From NCBI GenBank assembly GCA_017432405.1, contig JAFRJF010000102.1, positions 1 to 60,984 of the forward strand: 60,984 bases of DNA. The letters run 5' to 3'. Numbering within the stretch: position 1 is the first letter of the stretch; each line of letters starts with the position of its first letter. Both the position numbers and the translations under genes were made by a program. This stretch comes from Clostridia bacterium (lineage in GTDB: Bacteria > Bacillota_A > Clostridia > Christensenellales > Aristaeellaceae). Below are positions 35,759 through 44,889 of this stretch, in pieces. The notes beneath the pieces are model-generated. The model was not told the origin of the DNA. It saw only the letters and a program-made list of their open reading frames with translations, and did not search any database.

Positions 35759-37528
35759 TTACTTCACTTCATTGAACCCTTCCCGCGCCGCGTAGCTGGT
35801 GTGCAGCAGCTCGTGGGACAGGTGGCTGTTGGGCTCGCCCAGGAACTTCTCGTACAGCTCGACGATCTGGGGATTGTTGTGGCTCTGGCGCACCGTCTGG
35901 CGCTCGTCCTCGCTGTAGAGAGCCTGGGCGCGCTTTTCCTTGTAGGTGTCCAGTATGTCGTCGTCCTCGTCGGGCAGGAACACCGGCCTGACGTAGGGCT
36001 GGCCGCCGCCGTTGATGCAGCCGCCGGGGCAGCCCATGATCTCGATGAACTGGTACTTGCTCTTGCCGGCGCGAATCTCGTCCAGCAGCACCTTGGCGCT
36101 CTTCATGCCCGAGGCAATGGCCACGTTCACGACGGTGCCATTGATGTCGATGGATGCCTCGCGGATACCCGCGTCGTGGCCGCGCACGGCGGTGAACTCG
36201 ATGGGCTCGGATTCCTTGCCGGTCAGTTTGAAGTAGACCGTGCGCAGGGCTGCCTCCATCACGCCGCCGGTGACGCCAAAGATGACGCCCGCGCCGCTGT
36301 AATCGCCCATGATGTCCTGGTCCCAGGGCTCGTCGGGCAGGCGGCGGAACAGCATGCCGTTGCGGCGGATCATGCGGGCCAGCTCCCGGGTGGTGATGAC
36401 CGCGTCCACGTCCGGGATGCCGTCCACCTTCTCCTGCTCGCGCTCCTTCTCAAACTTCTTGGCCACGCAGGGCATCACCGACACCACGAACACGTCCTTC
36501 GGGTCGATGCCGTTCTGCTTGGCCCACCAGTGCTTGATGATCGCGCCCTGCATCTGGTGGGGGCTCTTGCAGCTGGACAGGTGGGGCAGCAGGTCGCCGT
36601 AGTTGTACTCGGCATAGTTCACCCAGCCGGGGGAGCAGGACGTGATCATGGGCAGCACGCCGCCTTCGGTCAGCCTGTGCAACAGCTCGGTGCCCTCCTC
36701 CATGATGGTCAGGTCCGCGCCGAAGTTCACGTCGTACACCCGCTCGAAGCCCAGGCGGCGCATGGCCGCGGCCATCTTGCCGGTGACGGGGGTGCCGATG
36801 GGATAGCCGAACTCCTCACCCAGCGCCGCGCGCACCGCGGGGGCCGCCTGAGCGATGACGTGCTTGCCGGCCTTGAAGGCGGCGTCGACCCTGTCGATCT
36901 CGCTGTGCTCCATCAGCGCGCCGGTGGGACAGACGTTCACGCACTGGCCGCACTGGATGCAGGGGGAATCGGCGAAGCTGCGGTTCTCCGCCGGGGACAC
37001 GAAGGTGGCGAAGCCGCGGTTCTCAAAGCCCAGTATGCCCAGGCCGTGGGCGTTCTTGCAGCGCTCCACGCAGCGGCCGCAGAGGATGCACTTGCTGGTG
37101 TCCCGAACCAGGCCGGGAGCCAGGCGGTCGATGTGCGTCTCGGAATGCTCGCCGGCAAAGGCGTCGTCCCGGGCGCCGGTCAGCTGGGCCACGTACAGCA
37201 GCTCGCAGTGGCCGTTCTTGTCACACTGCTGGCAGTTCTTGTTGTGGTTGCTCAGCAGCAGCTCCACGCTGTGGCGGCGGGCGTCCACCGCGGCGGGGGA
37301 GCCGATGCGGATCTCCATGCCCTCGCTCACCGGGTACACGCAGCTGGCCACCAGGCCCCGCGCGCCCGTGGCCTCCACCAGGCATACGCGGCAGGAGCCC
37401 TGGTTGCACTCGCCATGGTTGAAGGAACACAGGGACGGAATCTCATAGCCGCAGGCCTTGGCGGCTTCGAGGATGGTCAAGCCCTCCTCGACCTGATAGG
37501 GAATGCCCTCGATTTTGATGTTCAACAT
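35759..37528 (-). CDS. hydA: NADH-dependent [FeFe] hydrogenase, catalytic subunit
   Basis: 589 residues. N-terminal [2Fe-2S] domain (CSFNHGECNQGSCRVCLVEA), the His/Cys cluster region NHNKNCQQCDKNGHCEL, two [4Fe-4S] motifs (CILCGRCVERC, CIQCGQCVNVCP), then the H-cluster: L1 TSCSPGWVNYAE, L2 VMPCVAKKFEKE, L3 IMGCPGGCINGGGQP. The C-terminal small subunit-like tail is present. It reduces protons to H2, taking electrons from ferredoxin and, through HydB/HydC, from NADH. It lies 14 bp behind hydB. Confidence 0.96.
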   Translation of the reverse strand: MLNIKIEGIPYQVEEGLTILEAAKACGYEIPSLCSFNHGECNQGSCRVCLVEATGARGLVASCVYPVSEGMEIRIGSPAAVDARRHSVELLLSNHNKNCQQCDKNGHCELLYVAQLTGARDDAFAGEHSETHIDRLAPGLVRDTSKCILCGRCVERCKNAHGLGILGFENRGFATFVSPAENRSFADSPCIQCGQCVNVCPTGALMEHSEIDRVDAAFKAGKHVIAQAAPAVRAALGEEFGYPIGTPVTGKMAAAMRRLGFERVYDVNFGADLTIMEEGTELLHRLTEGGVLPMITSCSPGWVNYAEYNYGDLLPHLSSCKSPHQMQGAIIKHWWAKQNGIDPKDVFVVSVMPCVAKKFEKEREQEKVDGIPDVDAVITTRELARMIRRNGMLFRRLPDEPWDQDIMGDYSGAGVIFGVTGGVMEAALRTVYFKLTGKESEPIEFTAVRGHDAGIREASIDINGTVVNVAIASGMKSAKVLLDEIRAGKSKYQFIEIMGCPGGCINGGGQPYVRPVFLPDEDDDILDTYKEKRAQALYSEDERQTVRQSHNNPQIVELYEKFLGEPNSHLSHELLHTSYAAREGFNEVK

Positions 37529-37542
37529 TGCCTTGCGCCTCC

Positions 37543-39426
37543 TTATCGCTTCTCAATGGCCCCGAAGCGACAGACGCTGATGCAGGAGCCGCACTTCGCG
37601 CATGCGCTCGAATCGATCTTCCAGGACGTCATCTTGTGGCCGGGGGCGATGTAGTCCGTCTTGTGGATGCAGTCCACGGGGCAGCCCCTGTGGCACATGC
37701 CGCAGCCGATGCACTTGTCGGGATCGATGTAGTATTCCATCAGGTTCTTGCAGACGTGGGCCGGGCACTTCTTGTCCACGATGTGGGCGATGTACTCGTC
37801 ACGGAAGTGGGACAGCGTGGAATTGATGGGGTTGGCCGCGGTCTGGCCCAGAGCGCACAGCGAATTGGCCTTGACGGTGCGGCTCAGCTCCTCCAGGTCG
37901 TCCAGGTCCTGCATGGTGCCCTTGCCCTCGGTGATGCGGGTCAGGATCTCCAGCATGCGCTTGGTGCCAATGCGGCAGGGCGAGCACTTGCCGCAGCTCT
38001 CGTCGCAGATGAACTCCATGTAGAACTTGGCCACGTCCACCATGCAGTTGTCCTCGTCCATGACGATGGCGCCGCCGGAGCCCATCATGCTGCCCTTGGC
38101 CACCAGGTTGTCAAAGTCGATGGGCTCGTCCAGGAATTCCTCGGTCAGGCAGCCGCCGGAGGGACCGCCGGTCTGTATGGCCTTGAACTTCTTGCCGTTC
38201 GGGATGCCGCCGCCGATGTCGTAGATCAGCTCCCGCAGGGTGGTGCCCATGGGAACCTCGACCAGGCCGACGTTGTTGACCTTGCCGCCCAGGGCGAACA
38301 CCTTGGTGCCCTTGCTCTTCTCGGTGCCGACGCTGGCGAAGTATTCCGCACCCTCCCGCAGGATGGTGGGCACGCAGGCCAGGGTCTCCACGTTGTTGAT
38401 GATCGTGGGCTTGCCCCACAGGCCCTTCACCGCCGGGAACGGAGGCCTCGGCCGGGGCATGCCCCGCTTGCCCTCGATGGAATTGAGCAGAGCCGTCTCC
38501 TCGCCGCAGACGAACGCGCCGGCGCCCAGGCGCAGGTGGCAGTCGAAGCTGAAGTCGGTGCCCAGTATGTTCGGTCCCAGCAGGCCCAGCTCCCGGGCCT
38601 GGCGGATGGCGATGCGCAGCCGGTTCACGGCGATGGGATACTCCGCGCGAACGTAGAAATAGCCGTTCTGGGCGCCGATGGCGTAGCCGGCGATCATCAT
38701 GCCCTCGATGACGGCCAGGGGGTTGCCCTCGAGGATCGAGCGGTCCATGAACGCGCCGGGGTCGCCCTCGTCGCCGTTGCAGACCACGTATTTCTCGTCG
38801 CCCTCGGAATTGTAGGCGAACTGCCACTTGCGGCCCGTGGGGAAGCCTGCGCCGCCACGGCCCCGCAGCCCGGAGGCCAGCACCTCGTCGATGACCGCCT
38901 GTCGGGGCATCGAAAGCGCCCGCCTCAGGCCCTGGAACGCGCCGAAGCCCAGGGCCTCGTCGATGTTCTCGGGGTTGATGACGCCGCAGCCGTGCAGCGC
39001 CACGCGCCGCTGCTTCTTATAGAAATTGATGTCGTCCTGCTTGGAAACCTTCTCGCCGGTGGCAGGCTCCTCGTACAGCAGGCGTTCGACGACCTGGCCG
39101 TGGATGATGTCGGAATCCACGATCTCCTCCACGTCCTCGATCTTCACCAGGCGGTACAACGTATCCTCGGGGTAGATCTTCACAAAGGGGCCCTGGGAGC
39201 AGAAGCCAAAGCAGCCCACCTGGTTCACGGTGGCCCTGTCGCTGGCGCCCTTGCGCTCCAGCACCTCGACGAAGTGCTTGCGGATCTCGGCGGAATTGTT
39301 GGACAGGCAGCCCGTGCCGCCGCAGAGCACGATGTGGCGCTTGTCGTCCTTGCCCGCCAGCTTGTCCTCGAAGCAGGCGGTACAGGCGGCGATGCGCGCG
39401 TTCAGATTCTCGACGGAATGGATCAT
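37543..39426 (-). CDS. hydB: Hydrogenase NADH-binding subunit (NuoF-like)
   Basis: 627 residues. A thioredoxin-like [2Fe-2S] N-terminus (CGGTGCLSNNS, VGCFGFCSQGP), the NuoF core with NADH loop GLRGRGGAGFPTGRKW, FMN-binding YVVCNGDEGDPGAFMDR, the [4Fe-4S] ligands CDESCGKCSPCRIGTKR and, at the end, two ferredoxin clusters (CIGCGMCHRGCPVDC, CAKCGSCISVC). It passes electrons from NADH to HydA. Start and stop overlap with hydC by four bases (ATGA). Confidence 0.96.
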   Translation of the reverse strand: MIHSVENLNARIAACTACFEDKLAGKDDKRHIVLCGGTGCLSNNSAEIRKHFVEVLERKGASDRATVNQVGCFGFCSQGPFVKIYPEDTLYRLVKIEDVEEIVDSDIIHGQVVERLLYEEPATGEKVSKQDDINFYKKQRRVALHGCGVINPENIDEALGFGAFQGLRRALSMPRQAVIDEVLASGLRGRGGAGFPTGRKWQFAYNSEGDEKYVVCNGDEGDPGAFMDRSILEGNPLAVIEGMMIAGYAIGAQNGYFYVRAEYPIAVNRLRIAIRQARELGLLGPNILGTDFSFDCHLRLGAGAFVCGEETALLNSIEGKRGMPRPRPPFPAVKGLWGKPTIINNVETLACVPTILREGAEYFASVGTEKSKGTKVFALGGKVNNVGLVEVPMGTTLRELIYDIGGGIPNGKKFKAIQTGGPSGGCLTEEFLDEPIDFDNLVAKGSMMGSGGAIVMDEDNCMVDVAKFYMEFICDESCGKCSPCRIGTKRMLEILTRITEGKGTMQDLDDLEELSRTVKANSLCALGQTAANPINSTLSHFRDEYIAHIVDKKCPAHVCKNLMEYYIDPDKCIGCGMCHRGCPVDCIHKTDYIAPGHKMTSWKIDSSACAKCGSCISVCRFGAIEKR

Positions 39427-39929
39427 GCAGTGACACCCTCCTTTTCCTTCTCAACAATCAGGTACTGCTGGGCGATGACCTCGCGCACCTGGCTGACCGT
39501 CATCTTGGGATACACCTTGCCGTTGATGCTCACCGCCGGGGCGATGCCGCAGGCGCCGATGCAGCGCAGGGCGTCCAGCGTGAACATGCCGTCCTCGGTG
39601 GTCTGTCCAGGCGCGATGCCCAGCTCCTCCTGGAACTTGTCGATCACCTGCTGCGCGCCCTTGACGTAGCACGCCGTGCCCAGGCAACAGCCCACCACGA
39701 AGCGACCCTTCGGCTCCAGCGAGAAGAAGGAATAGAACGTGACCACGCCGTAGATCTCCGCCACGGAAATGCCCGTCTCCTGGGACACAATCTCCTGAAC
39801 GTCCAGGGGAATGTAGCCGTATTCGTTCTGGATGTCGCTGAGGATCATCATCAGCGGCGTCTTTTCGTCCTTGTAGCGGCCGCAGATCTCGCGGATCTTC
39901 GCCACCGCCTCAGCCTTCAAAGCACCCAT
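39423..39929 (-). CDS. hydC: Hydrogenase NuoE-like [2Fe-2S] subunit
   Basis: 168 residues. Thioredoxin-like ferredoxin with the four-Cys pattern CCLGTACYVKGA (first pair) and LRCIGACGIAPA (second pair); helical N-terminus with GYIPLDVQEIVSQETGI. First gene of the hydCBA operon. Together the three subunits match bifurcating hydrogenases that couple NADH and reduced ferredoxin oxidation to H2; whether this one bifurcates cannot be shown from sequence. Confidence 0.95.
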   Translation of the reverse strand: MGALKAEAVAKIREICGRYKDEKTPLMMILSDIQNEYGYIPLDVQEIVSQETGISVAEIYGVVTFYSFFSLEPKGRFVVGCCLGTACYVKGAQQVIDKFQEELGIAPGQTTEDGMFTLDALRCIGACGIAPAVSINGKVYPKMTVSQVREVIAQQYLIVEKEKEGVTA

Positions 39930-40008
39930 GCGTCATAACCTCCGATCTGTTTTATGCGCCATCATTCGCCAGTCAACCGACAAGTTAGATATAATTAATT
40001 AATGGCAC

Positions 40009-40048
40009 ATCATTAATGATATTATATCATAAATCGCCGTGAATACAA
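40009..40048 (-). promoter_or_regulatory. Promoter with AT-rich palindromes upstream of hydCBA
   Basis: On the minus strand TTGTAT (40043-40048), 16 bp, TATAAT (40021-40026). ATGATATTATATCAT (40016-40030) overlaps the -10 and ATCATTAATGAT (40009-40020) covers the start site. Neither matches the usual Rex site. Confidence 0.6.
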
Positions 40049-40131
40049 GGGATATAATTAAGAATTGAAGCCATTCACCGTAAACAATCGGAAAATCCGT
40101 GGCTCGCCACCGCCAAAGACGCATTTTTTTG

Positions 40132-40161
40132 TGGACGGAATTGGCCGTGTTGTGCTATAAT
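40132..40161 (+). promoter_or_regulatory. Promoter of the XRE-cupin gene
   Basis: TGGACG (40132-40137), 18 bp, TATAAT (40156-40161) with extended -10 TGC. Confidence 0.65.
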
Positions 40162-40209
40162 CCTGCCAGTATAATGAGTGGCGGCGACGCCCGCGAAGGA
40201 GAGACGGCT

Positions 40210-40758
40210 ATGAACGACTACAACGAAATCGGTGCCCGGCTGCGGGAGCTGCGGGAGGTCAGCGACTACACCATCGAGGAGCTGGCCGCTGAGTTGCGCC
40301 TCAGCCCCGAGGTATACGCCTCCTACGAGGAAAACGGCAAGGACGTGCCCATCAGCGTGATCTACGAGATCGCCAACAAGTTCAAGGTGGACTTCACCGA
40401 GATCGTCACCGGCCAGAGCGCCAAGCTGGAAACCTACCACCTGATCCGCAGGGGCGGCGGCAAGGTCATCAACCGCAACCCGGAATACCATTTCGAGGAT
40501 CTGGCCTACCGCTACGCCAACAAGGTGATGCAGCCGCTGCTGGTGACCCTGGAGCCCACGGACGCCGTGGCCAAGCTGATCACCCACACCGGCCAGGAGT
40601 TCAACCTGGTGCTGGAGGGCACGGTGATCGTCACGCTGGGCGATAAGGAATTCGAGATGCATCCCGGCGATTCCATCTACTTCAACCCCACCATCCCCCA
40701 CGGCCAGCGCTGCGGCGGCGACGTCAAGGCGCGGTTTCTGACGGTCATCGCGGAATAG
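40210..40758 (+). CDS. XRE-cupin transcriptional regulator
   Basis: 182 residues from MNDYNEIGARLRELREVSDY. Residues 8-62 form the helix-turn-helix (YTIEELAAELRLSPEVYASY). Residues about 105-180 form a cupin barrel (HTGQEFNLVLEGTVIVTLGD, HPGDSIYFNPTIPHGQRCGG) that should bind a small ligand or metal. GAAGGAG precedes the ATG. It is followed 139 bp later by an acyl-CoA synthetase gene, a common pairing in Clostridia, so it probably senses the substrate or product of that enzyme. Confidence 0.9.
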   Translation: MNDYNEIGARLRELREVSDYTIEELAAELRLSPEVYASYEENGKDVPISVIYEIANKFKVDFTEIVTGQSAKLETYHLIRRGGGKVINRNPEYHFEDLAYRYANKVMQPLLVTLEPTDAVAKLITHTGQEFNLVLEGTVIVTLGDKEFEMHPGDSIYFNPTIPHGQRCGGDVKARFLTVIAE

Positions 40759-40761
40759 CCG

Positions 40762-40851
40762 TAGCGGCGGCAACCTGCCGCCATCGGAATGGTCCTTCCA
40801 ACCGTAACGGCGGCAACCTGCCGCCACCGCGGCGCCTGACAGGCGCCGCTA
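40762..40851. repeat. TAGCGGC palindromic element, copy 3 (double)
   Basis: GGCGGCAACCTGCCGCCA occurs twice (from 40767 and 40809), and the element ends GGCGCCGCTA. It lies between the cupin gene and the synthetase. Confidence 0.7.
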
Positions 40852-40897
40852 CAGAAGATATGCCACTGGGTCTGTATTGAAAAGGAGCATGGTTACA

Positions 40898-42601
40898 TTG
40901 AATTACCTTCTGAACAAATTCCTTCCCCAGATCGATTTTGAAAGCTACGAGGAATTCCGGGAGAAATTCACCATCAACGTGCCCGAGGACTTCAACTTCG
41001 GCTACGACGTGGTGGACGCCTGGGCCGGGGCGGAGCCCGACAAGCGGGCCCTGGTGTGGGTCAACGAGCGGGACGAGGAGCGCGTCTTCACCTTCACCGA
41101 CATCAAGCGCCTGTCCAACCAGGTGGCCAACTTCCTGAAGGACCTGGGGCTCAAAAAGGGCGACGTGGCCATGATGATCCTGCGCCGCCGCTGGGAATAC
41201 TGGATCTGCGCCACGGCACTGCACAAGCTGGGCGTGATCCTGATCCCCGCCACGCTGCAGCTGACCAAGAAGGATATCGTCTACCGGGGCAACGCCGCCG
41301 AGGTGAAGGCGGTCATCTGCGTGGACGACGACTTCGTGGTGGGCCAGATGGAGGCCTCCGCGCCGGAGATTCCCTCCCTGAAGCACAGGATACTGGTGCG
41401 CGACGGCAGGGACGCCGACCGGCCGGGCTGGCTGGACCTGCACGCCGAGATGGACAAATACTCCGACGCCTTCCCCCGCCCCGCCGGCGCGGAAGCCACC
41501 CGTTGGAATGACGTGATGCTGGTCTACTTCACCAGCGGCACCACCGGCATGCCCAAGCTGGTGCAGCACAACTTCGCCTACCCCCTGGGCCACATCGTCA
41601 CGGCGAAATACTGGCAGCACGTGGAGGAAAACCGGCTGCACATGAGCGTCTCCGACTCCGGCTGGGCCAAGTTCGGCTGGGGCAAGATCTACGGCCAGTG
41701 GATCTGCGGCGCGACCATATTCTGCTACGACATGGTGGGTCGCTTCAACCCTGCCAACCTGCTGCGCAAGGTGGAGAAGTACAGGGTCACCACCTTCTGC
41801 GTGCCGCCGACCATGTACCGCTTCATGCTCCAGGAGGACCTGACCCAGTTCGACCTGTCCTCCCTGCATCACTGCGCCACCGCCGGCGAGCCGCTGAACC
41901 CCGAGGTGGTGCGCAAGTGGAAGCAGCTCACGGGCCACCAGATCTACGAGGGCTTCGGCCAGAGCGAGGGCCCGGTGCTGATGGCCAACTTCGGCAGCGA
42001 GTGGTTCGAGCCGCTCGAGGGTTCCTGCGGCAAGCCCAATCCGCTGTTTGACATCCAGCTGCTGGACAACGACGACCACGTCTGCGAGGACGGCGAGGAG
42101 GGCAGCCTCACCATCATGGACGTGAAGCACCACCCGCCCGTAGGCCTGTTCACCGGCTACTACCGCAACCCCGAGATGACCGAGGAGAAGCTGGGCGGCA
42201 TCGGCTACAACACCGGCGACGTGCTGTGGCGGGACAGCGAGGGCTACTACCGATTCGTGGGCCGCAACGACGACGTGATCAAGTGCTCCGGCTACCGCAT
42301 CGGGCCCTTCGAGGTGGAATCCGCCCTGATCGCCCACGACGCGGTGGTGGAGTGCGCCATCACCGGCGCGCCGGACCCCATCCGCGGCCAGATCGTCAAG
42401 GCCACCGTGGTACTGGCCAAGGGCTGGACCCCCTCGGAGGAGCTGACCAAGGAGCTGCAGCGGCACGTCAAGAAGCTGACCGCCCCCTACAAGTACCCAA
42501 GGGTCATCGAATACGTGGACGAGCTGCCCAAGACCGTGGGCGGCAAGATCAAGCGCGCCCAGATCCGGCATGCGGACGAGGCGGCGGCGGGAAGCAAATA
42601 A
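40898..42601 (+). CDS. AMP-forming acyl-CoA synthetase (medium-chain/ACSM-like)
   Basis: 567 residues. AMP-binding motif VYFTSGTTGMPKLVQHNF, adenylation motifs YEGFGQSEGPVLMANFG and GYNTGDVLWRDSEGYYRFVG, C-terminal GRNDDVIKCSGYRIGPFEVE and catalytic Lys in PKTVGGKIKRAQIR. It activates a carboxylic acid to its CoA ester with ATP. TTG at 40898 is used because AAGGAG is ten bases upstream; the ATG at 40889 is too close to it. First enzyme in a run with a PfkB kinase and a polyol dehydrogenase. Confidence 0.92.
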   Translation: MNYLLNKFLPQIDFESYEEFREKFTINVPEDFNFGYDVVDAWAGAEPDKRALVWVNERDEERVFTFTDIKRLSNQVANFLKDLGLKKGDVAMMILRRRWEYWICATALHKLGVILIPATLQLTKKDIVYRGNAAEVKAVICVDDDFVVGQMEASAPEIPSLKHRILVRDGRDADRPGWLDLHAEMDKYSDAFPRPAGAEATRWNDVMLVYFTSGTTGMPKLVQHNFAYPLGHIVTAKYWQHVEENRLHMSVSDSGWAKFGWGKIYGQWICGATIFCYDMVGRFNPANLLRKVEKYRVTTFCVPPTMYRFMLQEDLTQFDLSSLHHCATAGEPLNPEVVRKWKQLTGHQIYEGFGQSEGPVLMANFGSEWFEPLEGSCGKPNPLFDIQLLDNDDHVCEDGEEGSLTIMDVKHHPPVGLFTGYYRNPEMTEEKLGGIGYNTGDVLWRDSEGYYRFVGRNDDVIKCSGYRIGPFEVESALIAHDAVVECAITGAPDPIRGQIVKATVVLAKGWTPSEELTKELQRHVKKLTAPYKYPRVIEYVDELPKTVGGKIKRAQIRHADEAAAGSK

Positions 42602-42615
42602 CGAGGTAATACCAT

Positions 42616-43626
42616 ATGAAAAAGGGAATCGCCATCGCCGGGAACATGATCGTGGATATGCTCTACCCCACCAACGGCCTGCCCAGGCCGGGGGAGCTGG
42701 TGACGATCACCGGGGACATGACCCGCGCCACCGGCGGCTGCCTGTGCAACGACATCATCGACCTGGCCGTGCTGGACCCGTCCCTGCCGCTGACGGCGCT
42801 GGGGCGGGTGGGCGACGACGCCGAGGGCGATTTCGTGCTGGATAAGCTGCGGGCCTTGCCCAACATCGACCTCGGACAGATCCGGCGCGGAGGCACCACG
42901 TCCTACACGCTGGTGATGGCCGACGAGGTCACAAAGCACCGTTCCTTCTTCCAGTGCCGCGGCGCGAACGCGGACTTCTGCGAGGCGGACATCGACTGGG
43001 ACGCGCTGGACGTCGACCTGCTGCACGTGGGCTACATACTGCTGCTGGACGCGCTGGACGCGCCGGACGAGGCCTACGGCACGAAGATGGCACGGCTGCT
43101 GCACACCGCGCAGACGCGGGGCATCAAGACCTCCATCGACGTGGTCTCCGAGGCTGGGGAGCGCTTCCGACACATCGTCGTGCCGGCGCTGAAGTACACC
43201 GACTACTGCGTCATCAATGAGCTCGAGGCCCAGGCCACCACCGGCGTGACGCTGACGGACGGCCAGGGTCGGCTCATCCGGGAAAACCTGCCCGAGGCGC
43301 TGAAGCGGATGAAGGCGCTGGGCGTGTCCACCTGGGCGGTCATCCACAGCCCCGAGGGCGGCTTCGGGCTGGATGAGCGCGACAACTACGTGGCGATCGA
43401 CAGTCTGAAGCTGCCGGAGGGCTACATCAAGGGCTCTGTCGGCGCGGGCGACGCCTTCTGCGCTGGCGTGCTGTACGCCGCGTGGAAGGGATGGGCCCTT
43501 ACAGAGGCCATCGAGCTGGGCACCGCCGCGGCGGCCTGCTCCCTCAGCCAGCCCGGCGGCACCGAGGGCATGCGCAGCTGCGAGAGCGCCATGGCGCTGT
43601 ACCGAAAACTGAGGCAGGAGACTTGA
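42616..43626 (+). CDS. PfkB-family carbohydrate kinase
   Basis: 336 residues. N-terminal GIAIAGNMIVDMLYPTN, substrate region ATGGCLCNDIIDLAV, and the family signature YIKGSVGAGDAFCAGVLYAA with catalytic Asp. It phosphorylates a sugar, nucleoside or similar alcohol; the substrate is unknown. Fourteen bp behind the synthetase and 5 bp ahead of the next start, so one operon. Confidence 0.9.
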   Translation: MKKGIAIAGNMIVDMLYPTNGLPRPGELVTITGDMTRATGGCLCNDIIDLAVLDPSLPLTALGRVGDDAEGDFVLDKLRALPNIDLGQIRRGGTTSYTLVMADEVTKHRSFFQCRGANADFCEADIDWDALDVDLLHVGYILLLDALDAPDEAYGTKMARLLHTAQTRGIKTSIDVVSEAGERFRHIVVPALKYTDYCVINELEAQATTGVTLTDGQGRLIRENLPEALKRMKALGVSTWAVIHSPEGGFGLDERDNYVAIDSLKLPEGYIKGSVGAGDAFCAGVLYAAWKGWALTEAIELGTAAAACSLSQPGGTEGMRSCESAMALYRKLRQET

Positions 43627-43631
43627 CAGAT

Positions 43632-44786
43632 ATGAAAAATGCTGTGGTGTACGGCTCCGGCAAGATCGGCCGGGGCTTCATCGGCAAGATATTCGCGGAA
43701 TCCGGATACCGGGTCTGCTTCCTGGACCGCATCCAGGCGCTGGTGGACGGGCTGAACGCCGCGGGCAGCTACCGGGTGCGCATCGTATCCAACGACGCCG
43801 CCGTGGAGAGCGTCGTGCCCGTGCACAGGGCGCTGATCTCCACCACCGACGAAGCGCTGGAGGCTCTGGCGTCCTGCGACCTGATGGCCACCGCCGTGGG
43901 CGTCAACGAGCTGGAAAACATCGCCCCGATCCTGGCGAAGGCCGTGGCGCTGCGCATGGCGCGAAGCGGCGGCCCGCTGGACGTGATACTGTGTGAAAAC
44001 CAGCTGGGCGCGGACACACTGATGCGCGGCTGGATCGACGGACACCTGGACGACGCACAGCGCGCCTGGGCCGATCAGAACCTCGGCCTCGTGGAGGCCT
44101 CCATCAGCCGCATGGTGCCGCCCCTGACCCCCGAGCAGCTGGCGGAGGACCCGCTGCTGGTTCGGGTGGACCCCAGCAGCGAGCTGCCGGTGGACAGCGC
44201 CGCCTTCCGGGGCCGGATTCCCGCCCTCAACGGCATCATCCCCTACACGCCCTTCGAGTTCTACATGATGCGCAAGCTGTTTTTGAACAACGGCAGCCAC
44301 GCGCTGTGCGCCTACCTGGGCTATGAGCGGGGCATGACCTACATCTGGCAGGCCATCGGGGACCCGCAGATCCGCGCCGCCGCCCGGGCGTCGATGCAGG
44401 CCAACGCCGACGCGCTGGTGGCGAAGTACGGCGAGGGCGTGCGCCAGAACGTGCAGGACTACATCGAGGATCTGCTGGCCCGCTTCCCCAACCGGGCGCT
44501 GAACGACACCGTGGCCCGCGTGGGCGCGGACCCGGTGCGCAAGCTGCGCCGGAACGACCGCATCGTCGGCGCGGCCCTGTTCGCCATTGAGCAGGGCATA
44601 GACCCCGCCCCCATCGTGCGGGGCATCGCCGCCGCGCTGCGCTTCGACGCGCCCGGCGACCCCACCGCCCCCGTCATACAGAAGGCGCTCAAGGAACAGG
44701 GTATCGAATACGTGATGGCCCAGTTCATGGGCCTGAAGCCCGAAGAGCCGCTGTGGGGCATGGTCAAGGCCGAGTGGGCGCGTTAG
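43632..44786 (+). CDS. Mannitol-1-phosphate dehydrogenase-like oxidoreductase
   Basis: 384 residues from MKNAVVYGSGKIGRGFIGKI, the NAD-binding start of the MtlD family. VDVILCENQLGAD-like LDVILCENQLGADTLMRGWI and the active-site region FEFYMMRKLFLNNGSHALCA with the conserved Lys, Asn and His follow. The substrate is probably a phosphorylated polyol, possibly made by the upstream kinase. AGGAG is 11 bases before the ATG. Confidence 0.85.
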   Translation: MKNAVVYGSGKIGRGFIGKIFAESGYRVCFLDRIQALVDGLNAAGSYRVRIVSNDAAVESVVPVHRALISTTDEALEALASCDLMATAVGVNELENIAPILAKAVALRMARSGGPLDVILCENQLGADTLMRGWIDGHLDDAQRAWADQNLGLVEASISRMVPPLTPEQLAEDPLLVRVDPSSELPVDSAAFRGRIPALNGIIPYTPFEFYMMRKLFLNNGSHALCAYLGYERGMTYIWQAIGDPQIRAAARASMQANADALVAKYGEGVRQNVQDYIEDLLARFPNRALNDTVARVGADPVRKLRRNDRIVGAALFAIEQGIDPAPIVRGIAAALRFDAPGDPTAPVIQKALKEQGIEYVMAQFMGLKPEEPLWGMVKAEWAR

Positions 44787-44849
44787 TTTATATCCAAGCG
44801 CGAGATGTACCCATTTGTGCGCTCAGTCATTTTTTCCCCGCCTCCCACA

Positions 44850-44873
44850 CAGTATGAACCAGTGGTCATACTG
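44850..44873. promoter_or_regulatory. Small palindrome upstream of dacF
   Basis: CAGTATGA (44850-44857) and TCATACTG (44866-44873) with 8 bp between, just upstream of the dacF ribosome site. Operator or small RNA hairpin; purely by sequence. Confidence 0.35.
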
Positions 44874-44889
44874 CAAGGGAGGTCTTTTC

